Positions 46,126 through 55,600 are shown, counted from the stretch's first letter. The stretch is 64,000 nucleotides of DNA from Anaerobacillus arseniciselenatis (GCF_001865995.1 NZ_MLQQ01000001.1:372001-436000), one strand, 5' to 3'. The notes: a model not told the origin generated them from the letters alone. Numbers and translations are program-made.

Positions 46126-46542
46126 TTATAATATGTGCCCAACATGCTTTAATATTTCTGTAAACGTAGCTTTATCGCCAAATGTTGCAACAACTTCGTG
46201 TTCTTTATTAATTAACACCGTTGTCGGGACACCCATACAACGGTATGCATCATACGTCTTCGTTCCTTCGTCAAAAAGTACTGGAAAAGTATAGTTTTGT
46301 TTATTTATAAATTCTTCTCCAGCACCTTTCTCGCCTTCACGTCCAGTTACATTGATCGTTAAGAACACGAGCTGGTCTGATTGAATGGAGCGATAAAATT
46401 GATCTTTCATATGTAAATCTTTTTGGGAATCAGGACACCAAGAAGCCCAAAACGTTAACATTATTGGCTTGCCAAAGAAACTTTGTAATGAAACTTCTTC
46501 GTCATCATTCATTTTTCTTAACTTAAACGTTGGTGCTTTCAT
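46126..46542 (-). CDS. TlpA/ResA-like thioredoxin-fold protein with a CxxS site
   Basis: A 138-residue redoxin domain. The active site is FWASWCPDSQ: the second Cys of the usual WCxxC is Ser. It has the TlpA-type VPTTVLINKE cis-Pro loop. There is no N-terminal signal or membrane helix, so it is probably cytoplasmic. A monothiol site points to a peroxiredoxin-like, chaperone or isomerase function rather than disulfide reduction. Confidence 0.85.
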   Translation of the reverse strand: MKAPTFKLRKMNDDEEVSLQSFFGKPIMLTFWASWCPDSQKDLHMKDQFYRSIQSDQLVFLTINVTGREGEKGAGEEFINKQNYTFPVLFDEGTKTYDAYRCMGVPTTVLINKEHEVVATFGDKATFTEILKHVGHIL

Positions 46543-46553
46543 TTAAAAACCTC

Positions 46554-48404
46554 CTAAAATGGAAAAAAATAAGGAATCGTAAACATCATAATAAACCAAA
46601 TGACAAGTTGCAATGGCACACCAACTTTTACGAAGTCACTAAACTTATACCCACCTGCAGTCATTACTAAAGCATTTGTAGGTGATGCAACTGGTGTAGC
46701 AAAAGCCATGCTCGCAGCCACTGATACAGCTAATAAAAATGGGTACGGGCTAACACCTACACTTATTGCAGTCGTGATCGCAATTGGGGCAAATAATACT
46801 GCAGTTGCCGTGTTACTTATGAACTGACTAAATAACATCGTTGTGAAATAAAAGCCTCCCATTATCGCTATTGGTCCATATACACCAAGTATACCAATGA
46901 TTAACTCGGACAAATATAGGACTCCACCTGTTTTTTCTAGGGCTGTTGCCATCGGGAGCATCGCTGCTATTAATATAACACTCTCCCAATTGATCCTACC
47001 GTATGCATCGTCGATATTTCTTAAACAACCTGTTAAAACCATTAACACCGCTGCAATGAGTACAGCTGTTACTGCTGGGACGATTTCAAACGTCATCATA
47101 GCTAGCATTCCCACCATAATCGCACCTGCTATAGGGGCTTTTCCGTTAGCTGCTGCCATACTCGCTTGTTCTTTCGTTTGTCCGACAACGACGACATCTT
47201 GAGTTTCTTTTGCTAAAAGTTCTAAATCCTCCCATTTCCCTTGTACTAAAAGTGCATCTCCAAATTTCAATTTTTGTTTCGCCCAATTTTTTAGTTGATA
47301 TTCACCTTTGCGATTAATCCCTAATATATTTAAGTTATATTTTTCGCGAAAGTGGAAATCTGAAATTGTTTCATTGATAAAGCTAGATTGAGGTGTTAAC
47401 AACACTTCTGCAACACCAAACTCCCTTGAGACAAGCTCCTCAGGGTCGGCCTGTTCGTCTTTATCAAAAAGCAAACGAAAATCCTTTTTAAATCTTTCAA
47501 CATTTTCATTACTACCTTGAACATATATTACGTCATCTTCTTTTATTACCGTATCAAACTGCGCTGAAATATGATCGATCCTGGCTAATACTGGTCTATC
47601 ATTTGAACGCCGCTCTATTTTAATAATCACTAAATCATAAAGTTTTGGTAGTTCTAATTCCGCAAGTTGTTTATTTATAATTGGTGAAAGTGGTTGAACT
47701 TTTATTCGAAATAATTGATCAGCAATGTGGAAAAAATCAGCTAATTCAGACGGATTCGCATCTCTTTGGGAACGAAACTGCTCTTTCGGATCACCTTTAG
47801 GTAATAATTTTTTACCAACTGTCATTAAAAAAACAATCCCGACAAATAAAGCGACGATTCCTACCGGTGTAAAATCAAAAAAAGATAGTCGCTCATAGCC
47901 GTAATCAGCTAATGTTTGACTTACAATTAGGTTCGGTGGTGTTCCTATTAAAGTTAATACCCCTCCTAAACTACTTGCAAAAGCCAAAGGCATCAAAAAT
48001 TGAGCAGGGCTTTTTTTCATCCCGAGCGCTAAACTAATGACTACAGGCATCAGTACAGCAACGGTACCAGTGTTACTCATAAAAGCACTTAATACACCAA
48101 CTAAGACCATTAAAATAATTAAAAGTTTTGTCTCACTTTCCCCTGCAAACTTTAACAATAAATTGCCTGCCGATTGAGCTAATCCCGTTCTAAAAATACC
48201 ACCACCAACTATAAATAAACCTGCGATCATTATAACGATAGAATTAGAAAAGCCAGCCAAAGCTTCTCCTGTTGTGATTATACCTGTTAGTATTAATGCT
48301 AATAGTGAACACATTGCAACAAGGTCCGCTCGAAATTTACCGATCATAAAAAATATAGTAGTAATAAGTAAAATGACAAATGTTAAAATTAGTTGAGTGT
48401 CCAT
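46554..48404 (-). CDS. SLC13/DASS-type permease with two RCK_C (TrkA-C) domains
   Basis: A 616-residue carrier with two hydrophobic halves. The helix-break motifs are MSNTGTVAVLMPV..TLIGTPPNLIVS in the first and SNTATAVLFAPI..VASPTNALVM in the second. The central soluble part (about 215-420) holds two RCK_C/TrkA-C ligand-binding domains. The substrate is unknown: sulfate, dicarboxylate or another anion. ATG 48404 (MDTQLIL) has AAGAAGGCGG upstream; the frame beyond it comes from repeat B6. Confidence 0.88.
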   Translation of the reverse strand: MDTQLILTFVILLITTIFFMIGKFRADLVAMCSLLALILTGIITTGEALAGFSNSIVIMIAGLFIVGGGIFRTGLAQSAGNLLLKFAGESETKLLIILMVLVGVLSAFMSNTGTVAVLMPVVISLALGMKKSPAQFLMPLAFASSLGGVLTLIGTPPNLIVSQTLADYGYERLSFFDFTPVGIVALFVGIVFLMTVGKKLLPKGDPKEQFRSQRDANPSELADFFHIADQLFRIKVQPLSPIINKQLAELELPKLYDLVIIKIERRSNDRPVLARIDHISAQFDTVIKEDDVIYVQGSNENVERFKKDFRLLFDKDEQADPEELVSREFGVAEVLLTPQSSFINETISDFHFREKYNLNILGINRKGEYQLKNWAKQKLKFGDALLVQGKWEDLELLAKETQDVVVVGQTKEQASMAAANGKAPIAGAIMVGMLAMMTFEIVPAVTAVLIAAVLMVLTGCLRNIDDAYGRINWESVILIAAMLPMATALEKTGGVLYLSELIIGILGVYGPIAIMGGFYFTTMLFSQFISNTATAVLFAPIAITTAISVGVSPYPFLLAVSVAASMAFATPVASPTNALVMTAGGYKFSDFVKVGVPLQLVIWFIMMFTIPYFFPF

Positions 48405-48445
48405 AGGTTGACCGCCTTCTTTAAATAATAAAATGGTTTCCATTT

Positions 48446-48549
48446 GGGTGAATTTGTAATTCCCTAAATTGAGCCATATCAAACTACTTATAGTTGCGCG
48501 CGACTTAACGGTACTTAATGGCGAATATATTGAATTATGAAATCCATTT
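48446..48549. repeat. Family B MITE-like element, copy B6, shortened
   Basis: Ends: GGGTGAATTTGTAATTCC and GAATTATGAAATCCATTTA. The left half of the centre (ACTTATAGTTGCGCGCGAC) is kept, but most of the inverse half is deleted. It lies about 40 bp upstream of the SLC13 gene's start. Confidence 0.75.
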
Positions 48550-48571
48550 ATTTATTATTTTATAACAAAAA

Positions 48572-48641
48572 TAAAGAAGGAGATTCCTATAAATAAAGTA
48601 TTAACGAATTTGTCAACTTTATTTTCAAGGATTCTCCTTTA
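48572..48641 (-). terminator. Long hairpin, terminator of the aminotransferase gene
   Basis: AAGGAGATTCCT..AATAAAGT (48577-48600) pairs with ACTTTATTTTCAAGGATTCTCCTT (48616-48640) with a few mismatches. On the minus strand AAAA/TTTT-rich DNA follows. It lies between MITEs B6 and B7. Confidence 0.65.
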
Positions 48642-48660
48642 AAAATTGCTTATACTTTTT

Positions 48661-48773
48661 AATGAATTTCATAATTGATATTTTCGCCATTAAGATCTGT
48701 ATGTAGTTGCGTTAAACCGTTCCCAACTACATACAGTTTGATATGGCTGGATTTAGGTAATTATGAAATTCAT
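48661..48773. repeat. Family B MITE-like element, copy B7, overlapping a stop codon
   Basis: Ends: AATGAATTTCATAATTG and GGTAATTATGAAATTCATA. Centre: TGTATGTAGTTGCG / CCCAACTACATACA. Its right end supplies the TGA stop of the aminotransferase gene (48770-48772). Confidence 0.88.
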
Positions 48774-49954
48774 ACTGTCACTTGCTCTTTTATCGTGTTA
48801 TTTGCAGCTCGTAATCCGGCACCTGGTTCACTCTCATAGCCTTGCTCTCTTAAAACATCTTCTAAAGCTGCTAAAAATTGAGTAACATTCGTTTGTGTTG
48901 CATTATACCCCATTAAGCCTACTCTCCAAACCTTGCCTTTTAATGCGCCTAAACCACCACCAATTTCAAGACCATACTTTGAAAGGAGTTGTTTTCTAAC
49001 TGCTACATCATCGATTCCTTCAGGAATTAAGACGGATGTTAATTGAAAAAGCCTGTGTTCCTTTTTAACAAGTAATTTTAATCCCATTGCTTCTAACCCA
49101 GCGTGTAAAGCAACACCGTATTGTTTATGACGAGCAAAAACATTTTCTAACCCTTCCTCAACGATAACTCTTAACGCTTCTCTCAATGAATAAACATTCG
49201 TAATCGGTGCTGTATGATGATAAAACCTTTCATCATTCCAATAATTTTGAATCATTGATAAATCTAAATACCAACTTTGCACTTTCGTTTTTCTGTTAAA
49301 AATAACTTTTAATGCTCGATCGTTAAAAGTAACCGGTGCAAGCCCTGGAGGAGCACTTAAACATTTTTGCGTTCCACTATATGCGGCATCAATTTCATTT
49401 TTATCAATTTCTGTAGGAATTCCCCCGATGGCTGTTACCATATCACATACAATTAAAGCGTCATGCTTATGAACGATGTCACTAAGTTCTTTTAATGGTT
49501 GCATAACACCTGTTGAAGTTTCGGCATGAACCACAGCTACTAGTTTTGTACCTGGATTTTGTAGAAGTGCTTCTTCTATTGAAGCTGGTTCAATAATTTC
49601 TCCCCACGGTGCAGTTACTTGAATAACCTCAGCGCCACACCTTTCTGCTACATCGACCATTCTTTCTCCAAAGAGGCCATTTACACCAACGATTACTTTA
49701 TCGCCTGGTTCTACTAAATTAACAAAAACAGTTTCCATTCCAGCGCTCCCGGTACCTGACATTGGGATCGTTAGTTTGTTTTCTGTTTGGTAAACTACTT
49801 TAAGTAAATCTTTCGTTTCATTCATTAATGTTAAAAACTCAGGATCTAAATGCCCTAAGAGCGGTGTTGTCATTGCTCGCAATACTCTAGGATGGACATC
49901 ACTTGGCCCTGGACCCATTAATAGTCTTTTTGATGGATTTAATTCATTTGTCAT
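48770..49954 (-). CDS. Class V aminotransferase, alanine-glyoxylate / serine-pyruvate type
   Basis: A 394-residue PLP enzyme. MGPGPSDVHPRVL, SGTGSAGMET, the Asp in VCDMVTAIGGIPTE and the Schiff-base Lys in SGTQKCLSAPPGLAP are all present. In B. subtilis the closest type includes PucG (ureidoglycine-glyoxylate aminotransferase), but no purine-degradation genes are near, so alanine- or serine-glyoxylate activity is equally possible. AAAGGGGAAA precedes ATG 49954. The last codons are next to MITE B7, which provides the stop. Confidence 0.9.
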   Translation of the reverse strand: MTNELNPSKRLLMGPGPSDVHPRVLRAMTTPLLGHLDPEFLTLMNETKDLLKVVYQTENKLTIPMSGTGSAGMETVFVNLVEPGDKVIVGVNGLFGERMVDVAERCGAEVIQVTAPWGEIIEPASIEEALLQNPGTKLVAVVHAETSTGVMQPLKELSDIVHKHDALIVCDMVTAIGGIPTEIDKNEIDAAYSGTQKCLSAPPGLAPVTFNDRALKVIFNRKTKVQSWYLDLSMIQNYWNDERFYHHTAPITNVYSLREALRVIVEEGLENVFARHKQYGVALHAGLEAMGLKLLVKKEHRLFQLTSVLIPEGIDDVAVRKQLLSKYGLEIGGGLGALKGKVWRVGLMGYNATQTNVTQFLAALEDVLREQGYESEPGAGLRAANNTIKEQVTV

Positions 49955-50040
49955 AGAAAAATTTCCCCTTTCCCCTTAATGGTAAAACTATTCGCTAGCT
50001 TTAATAAAATTCCTTCTAAACTTGTGAATTTTACACAAAT

Positions 50041-50162
50041 TAAATGAGGCTGTCCCCAAAAAAGTGTCAGACACCGTTATGCACCAAATATAGTCGGATA
50101 ACAAATTTATACGCCTACATTTAGTAAGTTGTACATGGTGTCTGACACTTATGGACCAACCC
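50041..50162. repeat. Family C repeat with paired GTGTCAGACAC ends
   Basis: AAGTGTCAGACACC at 50062-50075 and the inverse GGTGTCTGACACTT near 50138-50151 enclose about 60 bases with ATAACAAATTTATACGCCTACATTT. Outer GGCTGTCCCCA and TGGACCAACCC boxes also roughly pair. A second copy with the same inner words lies at 55985-56110. Confidence 0.8.
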
Positions 50163-50167
50163 CGTTC

Positions 50168-50428
50168 TCAAATGCCTAAAATCATTTTATTTTGCATTTG
50201 GTTTACTTGTTGCTGTGCACGAAATAACTGATCCCTCTGTTCTGGTGTAGCACTCGAAAGCAACCTTTCTATTTGCATATTAAGCTGCTCTAACTGTTGT
50301 TGTGCTTCGTCATATTTTATTTCATCTCCACCTTGAACTTGCTTTGCAGAGTCCAATTGTCCTTCAGCAAACTGTAATATTTCGTCTACTTGCTGTAATT
50401 GTTGTTTCACTTGTTCATGAGTCGCCAT
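50168..50428 (-). CDS. ytzC: YtzC-like (DUF2524) small helical protein
   Basis: An 86-residue protein rich in Gln and Glu. MATHEQVKQQLQQVDE..AEGQLDSA and the tail QRDQLFRAQQQVNQMQNKMIL match B. subtilis YtzC as I recall it. It forms two or three amphipathic helices. The function is unknown. AGGAGG precedes ATG 50428. Confidence 0.82.
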   Translation of the reverse strand: MATHEQVKQQLQQVDEILQFAEGQLDSAKQVQGGDEIKYDEAQQQLEQLNMQIERLLSSATPEQRDQLFRAQQQVNQMQNKMILGI

Positions 50429-50532
50429 ATATTTGCCTCCTAAAATGATCATTAACTTCTACCGTTAATTTGGCATGAACTAGTATGATTTATTCTCTCC
50501 AAAAAGCAAAATGCTACGAGAAACAGTCTCAT

Positions 50533-51474
50533 TCACTTTAAAGTTACCTCATTATTTTGCTTAATGATGTAAGTTTGTAGATCGTTTGGAATAAACGTTT
50601 TAGAAAAAACTCCCTCGGATTCCTGTAATAAATCTCTAGTGTTTTCACTATATCTTGAGCTTATATGATTAAGAAAAAGAAGTTTAACATTACTTTTTTT
50701 TGCTAAAAGAGCGACTTCTTTAGCTGTTGAATGATAATGTTCATACGCTAAATGTTTATCTTTATCAAGGAACGTCGCTTCATGAATAAAAATATCGGCA
50801 TTTTTGGCTAAACGTTTCACATTATTACACTGGCGTGTATCCCCTGCAATAGCTAAAACCTTCCCTTTTTTTAATGGACCAACGAAATCTGCTCCATTAA
50901 TAACCGTTCCGTCTTTTAACGTAATCTGTTTACCTTCCTTAATCTGTTTAAAAATGGGTCCTGGAGTCACCCCTAAACTTTTAAGTTTTTCAACGTTTAA
51001 TGAACCTGGCGTGTCTTTTTCTTGAATACGAAAACCAAAAGAGGTAAGTCCGTGTTCAAGTTTAATCGCTTCAAAAGAAAAAGCATGATTCGAGAAAAGG
51101 ACTCCTTCATCAATCTCAATCACTTCAAGAGGATAGCGAATGTATGTACCAGAGATTGATAAGCTAGTATGAATAAAATCTTTAATCCCTTTTGGCCCGA
51201 ACAGTTTTAACTCCCCGGTAGCTCCTTGAAATGATCGACTACTAATTAGTCCAGGTAATCCGTATATATGATCTCCATGTAAATGAGTAATAAAAATTTT
51301 ATTAATTTTACTTAACGTCATCGATGAATGTAATAATTGGTGCTGTGTTGCCTCACCACAATCGATCATCCAACATTCATTCTCATAATGAAGCATTTGA
51401 ATAATTAGAGAACTAACATTACGCATTTTTGAAGGAATTCCAGCACAAGTTCCTAAAAATTGAATTTTAATCAT
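50533..51474 (-). CDS. rnz: Ribonuclease Z
   Basis: A 313-residue metallo-beta-lactamase-fold nuclease that trims the 3' ends of tRNA precursors lacking CCA. FLGTCAGIPSKMRN, the metal motif THLHGDHIYGLPGL, IAGDTRQC and FLNHISSRY are the tRNase Z signatures. It has near the B. subtilis length (307). Confidence 0.95.
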   Translation of the reverse strand: MIKIQFLGTCAGIPSKMRNVSSLIIQMLHYENECWMIDCGEATQHQLLHSSMTLSKINKIFITHLHGDHIYGLPGLISSRSFQGATGELKLFGPKGIKDFIHTSLSISGTYIRYPLEVIEIDEGVLFSNHAFSFEAIKLEHGLTSFGFRIQEKDTPGSLNVEKLKSLGVTPGPIFKQIKEGKQITLKDGTVINGADFVGPLKKGKVLAIAGDTRQCNNVKRLAKNADIFIHEATFLDKDKHLAYEHYHSTAKEVALLAKKSNVKLLFLNHISSRYSENTRDLLQESEGVFSKTFIPNDLQTYIIKQNNEVTLK

Positions 51475-51612
51475 TTAAACCTCTCCTAACGTTTCATTAG
51501 CTCAATCTTACAAAGTTTTTCGTGTATTGGCAAACCTATCCATCAAAGCACAATTAAACACATAATTGAATATGGTGTTCATAATGTTGAAATTTAAAAG
51601 GAGTGATTTTTT

Positions 51613-52800
51613 ATGGTTGAAATAGCCGTAGTTAATGTTGGAGATACCATTTGGACAATCGCCAACCGTTATGGAGTTTCCGCTGAAGACATTATGAATA
51701 TTAATGAATTAACAGAAGATTTATCCTTAGTCCCTGGGCAAGCACTTGTCATTCCTTCAAATAGTCGTCAATTTTATCAATATTACGAAAGAAGATCGAA
51801 CATTTTTCGTAATCGTATTGAGACAAATGCTTATATAAGAGCTGAAGAACAAAATGCTGTTAATCTTGTTTATAAATATGCCCCCTACTTAACATACTTT
51901 AGCGTATCTAGTTATCGAGCGTTAGCTAATGGGGAAATCTCTGCTCTTGATGATACCGCAGTGGTAAATGCTATAAAACAAACGACCGCTAAACCGATTT
52001 TAGTGATCACAAATTTTACAGGCGAAGAATTCTCCCCAGAAATTACGAGAGAATTATTTACAAACGAAGTAGCAAGAGACAATTTCATCGAAAATTTATT
52101 AGCAATTATGATTGAAAAAAATTACTTTGGGGTAAATATTGACTTTGAGGAAAATTATCCAGAAGATCGTGAGCTATACAATGAATTTCTTCGCACAATT
52201 ACACCAAGACTAAAAGAAAATGGCTTCTTAGTTTCAACTGCCATCGCTCCAAAAATCAGCCCTTCGCAACCTGTAGCATGGTTCGGTGGCCTTGATCATG
52301 ATTATGCGGCTCACGGTGAAATTGTCGATTTCGTTATATTAATGGCTTATGATATCGGTGGTTGGTTTAGTGGTCCACCACAAGCTGTTTCACCAGTACC
52401 AACCGTTAGAGAAGTATTAAATTATTCGACATCAGTCATTCCTAATGATAAAATCATACTCGGTTTACCTCTTTATGGTTATGATTGGCAACTCCCGTTT
52501 GACCCTGATGTTGATTTTGCTGAAACGATAGGTCCTAGAGAGGCTGTTAATCGCGCTCGTCAACAAGGCGCAAACATTGAATATGACTTTAATGCCGAAG
52601 CCCCATTTTTCACATACTATGATGAAGGCGGGAATGAGCATATAGTTTGGTTTGAAGATGCTAGAAGTATGAAAGCTAAATTAGATTTAGTTAATGAGTA
52701 TGATTTACGGGGAGTTAGTTACTTTGTATTAGGAAGAAATTTTCCGGAAAACTGGGCTTTACTTTCAAAAATGTTTTCAATCGAAAAATATAATAATTAA
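51613..52800 (+). CDS. LysM-GH18 protein, YaaH/SleL-type spore cortex-lytic enzyme
   Basis: A 395-residue protein with one N-terminal LysM domain (residues 3-48: VNVGDTIWTIANRYGVS...LVPGQALVIP) and a GH18 hydrolase domain. The catalytic strand is FGVNIDFEENYPEDR, with the GH18 D-x-E. There is no signal peptide, as in YaaH and SleL, which are carried into the spore coat by the mother cell and act on cortex fragments at germination. AAAAGGAGTG precedes ATG 51613. Confidence 0.88.
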   Translation: MVEIAVVNVGDTIWTIANRYGVSAEDIMNINELTEDLSLVPGQALVIPSNSRQFYQYYERRSNIFRNRIETNAYIRAEEQNAVNLVYKYAPYLTYFSVSSYRALANGEISALDDTAVVNAIKQTTAKPILVITNFTGEEFSPEITRELFTNEVARDNFIENLLAIMIEKNYFGVNIDFEENYPEDRELYNEFLRTITPRLKENGFLVSTAIAPKISPSQPVAWFGGLDHDYAAHGEIVDFVILMAYDIGGWFSGPPQAVSPVPTVREVLNYSTSVIPNDKIILGLPLYGYDWQLPFDPDVDFAETIGPREAVNRARQQGANIEYDFNAEAPFFTYYDEGGNEHIVWFEDARSMKAKLDLVNEYDLRGVSYFVLGRNFPENWALLSKMFSIEKYNN

Positions 52801-52811
52801 TTTTCGATCTA

Positions 52812-53090
52812 AATGACGGTTTACCGTCACTAGCTAATATGGAAAGGTGGACACTTTCCCTCACTTCGCTGTGACCTTCTAACGAATCTCAGAGGCTCGT
52901 TCACGAAAGTGTCCACCTTTTTTTCATACAAAACGTTCTTGACGGTAACCGTCACCAAAGCTACTGACCTCAATTACGTCATGAGTTCATCTTAGGATTT
53001 ACTTCATGCAGCTTTGCGACGAGTAACCGCAGGAGCATCACTTACTACTATGTAAAAGTCGGCGCTTTCTCCAACTAACCCAACTTCTCA
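52812..53090. repeat. Family A hairpin repeat, copy A5, with the GC-rich module
   Basis: Perfect arms AAAGGTGGACACTTTC (52843-52858) and inverse 52905-52920 surround the full core GTGACCTTCTAACGAATCTC. A GACGGTAACCGTCACC box at 52950-52966 separates it from the module 52960-53039 shared with A3. A shorter CCAACTAACCCAACTTC tail ends at about 53089. No gene lies between 52801 and 53190. Confidence 0.9.
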
Positions 53091-53190
53091 TATGAAAATT
53101 ATTTCATAAAATAAACTTATTTTAATAGGAATTATTTTCATTTTTTTAGTATAATATCAAGTATTCCCTTAATAAATAGGAGGTTTAATT

Positions 53191-53820
53191 ATGCAAATTA
53201 AATATAACTCAATCCCAAAACACGCTGTAAAGTATTGTACTGAACTCTTTACCATTGATGAAGCTTTAACACTACTAGAAGATTCGGGTTACCGTTGCGT
53301 ACCTGTATTAGATAAAGATGGGAAAAAATTTTTAGGGAACATCTATAAGTCGAACATTTATGAATATATCGTAAAAAAAATGGGTGAAACAGATGAAAGT
53401 ATCATGAAGCTTGTAAAGGATGAAAAGATCTTTACATATGAACATTCATCTTTTTTCCAGATCTTCTTTACAATTAGTAAATACCCTTATGTAGCAATGC
53501 TTACGGAAGAAGGAAACTTCGCAGGTATCGTGACTCATGCTAACGTTATGGCGTTATTAGAAGATTCATGGGGAGTAAAGACAGGTGGGTATTCATTAAC
53601 AATCTCTACTCATGAATACCAAGGTGCTTTAAAAAAGATTGTTACTGATATTAATAAATATTGTAATATCCAAAGTTTATTAACATTAGACAATGAAAGC
53701 ACTTTTTTAAGACGAGTAATTGTTACTTTACCTAAAAACTTGAGTGAAGACAAATTTAATGAAATTGTTAATAAATTAGAACGAGATGGCTTTAGAGTGT
53801 TTGATATCGAAAAATTTTAA
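53191..53820 (+). CDS. cbpA: CBS-domain protein, CbpA-like (possible c-di-AMP receptor)
   Basis: A 209-residue protein with two CBS domains (about 1-60 and 75-130: YRCVPVLDKDGKKFLGNIY and YPYVAMLTEEGNFAGIVTH) and an ACT-like C-terminal part. This layout matches CbpA, a c-di-AMP binding protein of Listeria and bacilli; the ligand here is inferred. TAGGAGG precedes ATG 53191. Confidence 0.8.
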   Translation: MQIKYNSIPKHAVKYCTELFTIDEALTLLEDSGYRCVPVLDKDGKKFLGNIYKSNIYEYIVKKMGETDESIMKLVKDEKIFTYEHSSFFQIFFTISKYPYVAMLTEEGNFAGIVTHANVMALLEDSWGVKTGGYSLTISTHEYQGALKKIVTDINKYCNIQSLLTLDNESTFLRRVIVTLPKNLSEDKFNEIVNKLERDGFRVFDIEKF

Positions 53821-53877
53821 TCCACTCTAACCTATATGTTATACTTTGATATATAAATTTAAAAGGGGAGTTAATCA

Positions 53878-54384
53878 ATGGTAAGTGAAAAATTAGTAAA
53901 AGCTTTAAATGATCAAATGAATTTCGAATTTGAATCAGCTAACGTATATTTAGCAATGGCAGCTTATTGCGCTTCAGAGAGCCTTGATGGGTTTGCTAAC
54001 TTCTTTTTAGTGCAGGCTGAAGAAGAACGTTTTCACGCGATGAAATTCTTTAATTTTATTAACGATATCGGACATCGTGCTACGATCAGTCAAATGGCAG
54101 AACCAGTTAACGACTATAAATCGGTTCTTGATGCCTTCGAACAAGGCTTAGAACACGAAAAAGCCGTTTCCAAGAAGATTTACGATATTGCTGATATTGC
54201 TTTGGATGAACGAGAACATGCAACAATGGCTTTCTTAAAATGGTTTATTGAAGAGCAAGTAGAAGAAGAAGCTAGTTTTGACGCAATAATTCAAAAACTA
54301 CGTCGCATCGAAAATGATAGCAATGCATTCTTCATGCTTGATAGTGAATTTGCAACTAGAAAATTCACTCCACCAGCTGAATAG
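53878..54384 (+). CDS. ftn: Ferritin
   Basis: A 168-residue non-heme ferritin for iron storage. Ferroxidase ligands are visible in LNDQMNFEFESANVYLAMAAYC (Glu), AEEERFHAMKFFNFI (E-x2-H) and FLKWFIEEQVEEEA. AAAGGGG lies upstream. It has its own promoter region and a strong terminator. Confidence 0.95.
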   Translation: MVSEKLVKALNDQMNFEFESANVYLAMAAYCASESLDGFANFFLVQAEEERFHAMKFFNFINDIGHRATISQMAEPVNDYKSVLDAFEQGLEHEKAVSKKIYDIADIALDEREHATMAFLKWFIEEQVEEEASFDAIIQKLRRIENDSNAFFMLDSEFATRKFTPPAE

Positions 54385-54388
54385 AAAA

Positions 54389-54439
54389 AGAACGTCCGCC
54401 AAGTGTCATTTTAGTTTGACACTCGGCGGACGTTTTATT
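54389..54439. terminator. Bidirectional terminator
   Basis: AACGTCCGCC-AA-GTGTCA pairs with TGACAC-TC-GGCGGACGTT, with A-rich and T-rich flanks. It ends the ferritin gene and the convergent small membrane protein gene. Confidence 0.9.
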
Positions 54440-54446
54440 TGCTTTT

Positions 54447-54737
54447 CTAAAATAAAAAAGCTAAAAACAAAAAAGCAACAAATGTAGAGAAACACATTCC
54501 ACTGACACTTAAAAACCACTTCTTTTTTGGTGTCGTTTTTGCATCATACATGTCTACAACTAAATAATGAATGGCTATACAAACACAAAAGAAAAACAGT
54601 AAGAAAAGGTAACCTAAAACTTGAACGGTCAACGTTTGTGAAAGAAGTAAAAATATAGAATACTGTAATACAAAATAGCCACCTATAATAAATGCGGCAT
54701 GTAAAATTAATATCGAACAAAATAATTTGTAATTCAT
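54447..54737 (-). CDS. Unknown small membrane protein
   Basis: A 96-residue protein with three hydrophobic segments (about 5-27, 35-60 and 76-95) separated by a short basic loop (DAKTTPKKKW). AGGGGAGG precedes ATG 54737. I recognise no family. It is alone on its transcript. Confidence 0.7.
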   Translation of the reverse strand: MNYKLFCSILILHAAFIIGGYFVLQYSIFLLLSQTLTVQVLGYLFLLFFFCVCIAIHYLVVDMYDAKTTPKKKWFLSVSGMCFSTFVAFLFLAFLF

Positions 54738-54818
54738 GTAATACCTCCCCTGAAATTATAATCCTCTCCCATTATTGGTACAAAATCACATAAACATACT
54801 CCTCTTCCTCCAAAACCG

Positions 54819-55000
54819 CCAATGAAGAATTACCGTCACCATCTAACATGTAAAAGTCGGGCGATTTTCTTCACTTCGCTGTGACCTTCTAACGACTTTT
54901 AGAGGCTCGTTCAGAAAATCACCCTCCTTTTTCTACAGAAAACTTCATGACGGCGCAACGTCACTACCCAAACCAACTATCCAACTAACCACAAAAAAGG
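54819..55000. repeat. Family A repeat, copy A6
   Basis: Arms GTCGGGCGATTTTC (54856-54869) and GAAAATCACCCTCC (54914-54927) pair imperfectly around CTTCGCTGTGACC..AGAGGCTCGTTCA. A CCGTCACC box lies on the left, a GACGG..CGTCACT box on the right, then a CCAACTATCCAACTAACC tail. There is no gene in 54738-55051. Confidence 0.85.
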
Positions 55001-55051
55001 TAACCAATTAATGTTGGTCACCTCCTTCTATTCACTCAATTAAGGGTTATA

Positions 55052-55600
55052 TTATAAAGAAAAAATTCTCATTAATTTATTTTTCTTCGGTTTTTCTAAT
55101 TTAGCTGGAATTTGGCTTACATTTTCTCCTACCACTTTTTTTTGTACTGGTGCTAAATGTTGTTCCATTTTTCGCATTCTCTCGTCTATTTTACTAACCA
55201 TGCTAAATAGACTGTCTAATTCTGAACGATGCTGTAACACTTGATATTCTACAACTTCGTCAGCCTTAACTGATAATTTTCTTTCTAGCTGCTCAATATG
55301 GATCATTAGTTGTTCTAGTTTTTGCTCAAATACATCAGCACGTATCATCTCTTTCTTAGGAAGAACATCCTTTTTTAACATTTGGAAGTTTGTATCTTTT
55401 TCCAGAATCTCTTTCATTGTTAGCCCATCATTAAGTTGATCTTTAATACTTTTTAAAAGTCCTATTTCTTTTTCAGCTATTAAGTAATGACCTTGCTCAT
55501 TCGTTTGGCAAGGAATATTAAAGTATTTAATCCACCTTTGTATTGTTGTCGGATTTACTCCTAACTGATCGGAAACTGCCTTTGTTTTAAACCCCTTCAT
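55052..55600 (-). CDS. racA: RacA, chromosome anchoring protein for sporulation
   Basis: A 182-residue protein. A MerR-like helix-turn-helix is at the N-terminus (AVSDQLGVNPTTIQRWIKYFNIPCQTNEQGHYLI), followed by a coiled coil (about 90-150) and a short basic tail (KPKKNKLMRIFSL). In B. subtilis RacA binds GC-rich sites near oriC and tethers the chromosome to DivIVA at the pole. There are two adjacent ATG codons (55603, 55600). Confidence 0.88.
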   Translation of the reverse strand: MKGFKTKAVSDQLGVNPTTIQRWIKYFNIPCQTNEQGHYLIAEKEIGLLKSIKDQLNDGLTMKEILEKDTNFQMLKKDVLPKKEMIRADVFEQKLEQLMIHIEQLERKLSVKADEVVEYQVLQHRSELDSLFSMVSKIDERMRKMEQHLAPVQKKVVGENVSQIPAKLEKPKKNKLMRIFSL

